From JBFLYE01 sp040756715 [NCBI: bacterium] (GTDB taxonomy: Bacteria > UBA9089 > UBA9088): a DNA stretch of 5,618 nt. A model generated the notes under the pieces. The model saw only the letters and a program-made list of their open reading frames with translations. It searched no databases and had not been told where the DNA came from. Below, piece after piece: positions 5,610 to 5,618 of this stretch (position 1 is its first letter; each line of letters opens with the position of its first letter). The stretch lies in contig JBFLYE010000053.1 in NCBI GenBank assembly GCA_040756715.1, positions 1 to 5,618 on the forward strand, written 5' to 3'. The position numbers were made by a program, and so were the translations under genes.

Positions 5610-5618
5610 ATTTCGGAT

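Noticed and set aside
5594-5618. GTG start of the next gene (possibly gatA) at 5606, overlapping the gatC stop, with an AAAGGTG just upstream
   Set aside because: Only a dozen bases remain in the window, too few to show coding; the position is plausible but cannot be supported.
1-5618. A CRISPR array, transposon, or complete defence system
   Set aside because: No spaced repeats, transposase or recognisable defence effector is present; the only trace of accessory genes is the decayed nucleotidyltransferase fragment.

Overview
The window is AT-rich bacterial DNA. Its housekeeping genes are clearly bacterial: nadD, proA, a TsaC/YrdC-family gene and gatC. GatC implies that the cell makes Gln-tRNA and/or Asn-tRNA by the amidotransferase route. 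Intergenic gaps are small, neighbouring genes overlap, and short tandem repeats with 7- and 8-base periods are scattered in and between genes. This style is common in genomes of little-studied candidate phyla, but nothing here fixes the taxon, and I make no firm assignment.

The layout is two divergent transcription units around a 222-base intergenic region (2209-2430). The leftward unit is proA (979-2208), then a decayed nucleotidyltransferase-like remnant (726-964), then nadD (113-721). ProA serves proline synthesis and NadD serves NAD synthesis; the proA-nadD order is a familiar bacterial arrangement, here without proB next door. Past nadD lies an inverted pair of heptamer (TTTTGAA-type) repeats (about 14-128), one arm of which supplies the nadD stop codon. 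A related heptamer array (260-310) lies inside nadD and encodes a lysine/serine-rich linker.

The rightward unit is a BioD-like P-loop/DRTGG protein (2431-3375), a DUF362 protein (3432-4508), a small putative exported protein (4505-4771), a TsaC-family threonylcarbamoyl-AMP synthase (4765-5361) and gatC (5343-5609). The last four genes overlap by 4, 7 and 19 bases, so they are probably cotranscribed and partly translationally coupled. TsaC and GatC both act on tRNA (t6A modification and tRNA-dependent amidation). The first three genes have no assigned role.

The divergent intergenic region has a plausible sigma70-type promoter on each side. Each is placed so that transcription would start at or within a few bases of the ATG, which suggests leaderless mRNAs. 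Between the promoters sits a 63-base imperfect palindrome. An octamer array (3397-3430) occupies the ribosome-binding region of the DUF362 gene. I saw no RNA genes, CRISPR array, insertion sequence or complete new defence system. The most notable signals are the repeats that intrude into genes, the nucleotidyltransferase remnant, the palindrome between leaderless promoters, and the uncharacterised DRTGG/DUF362 gene pair.
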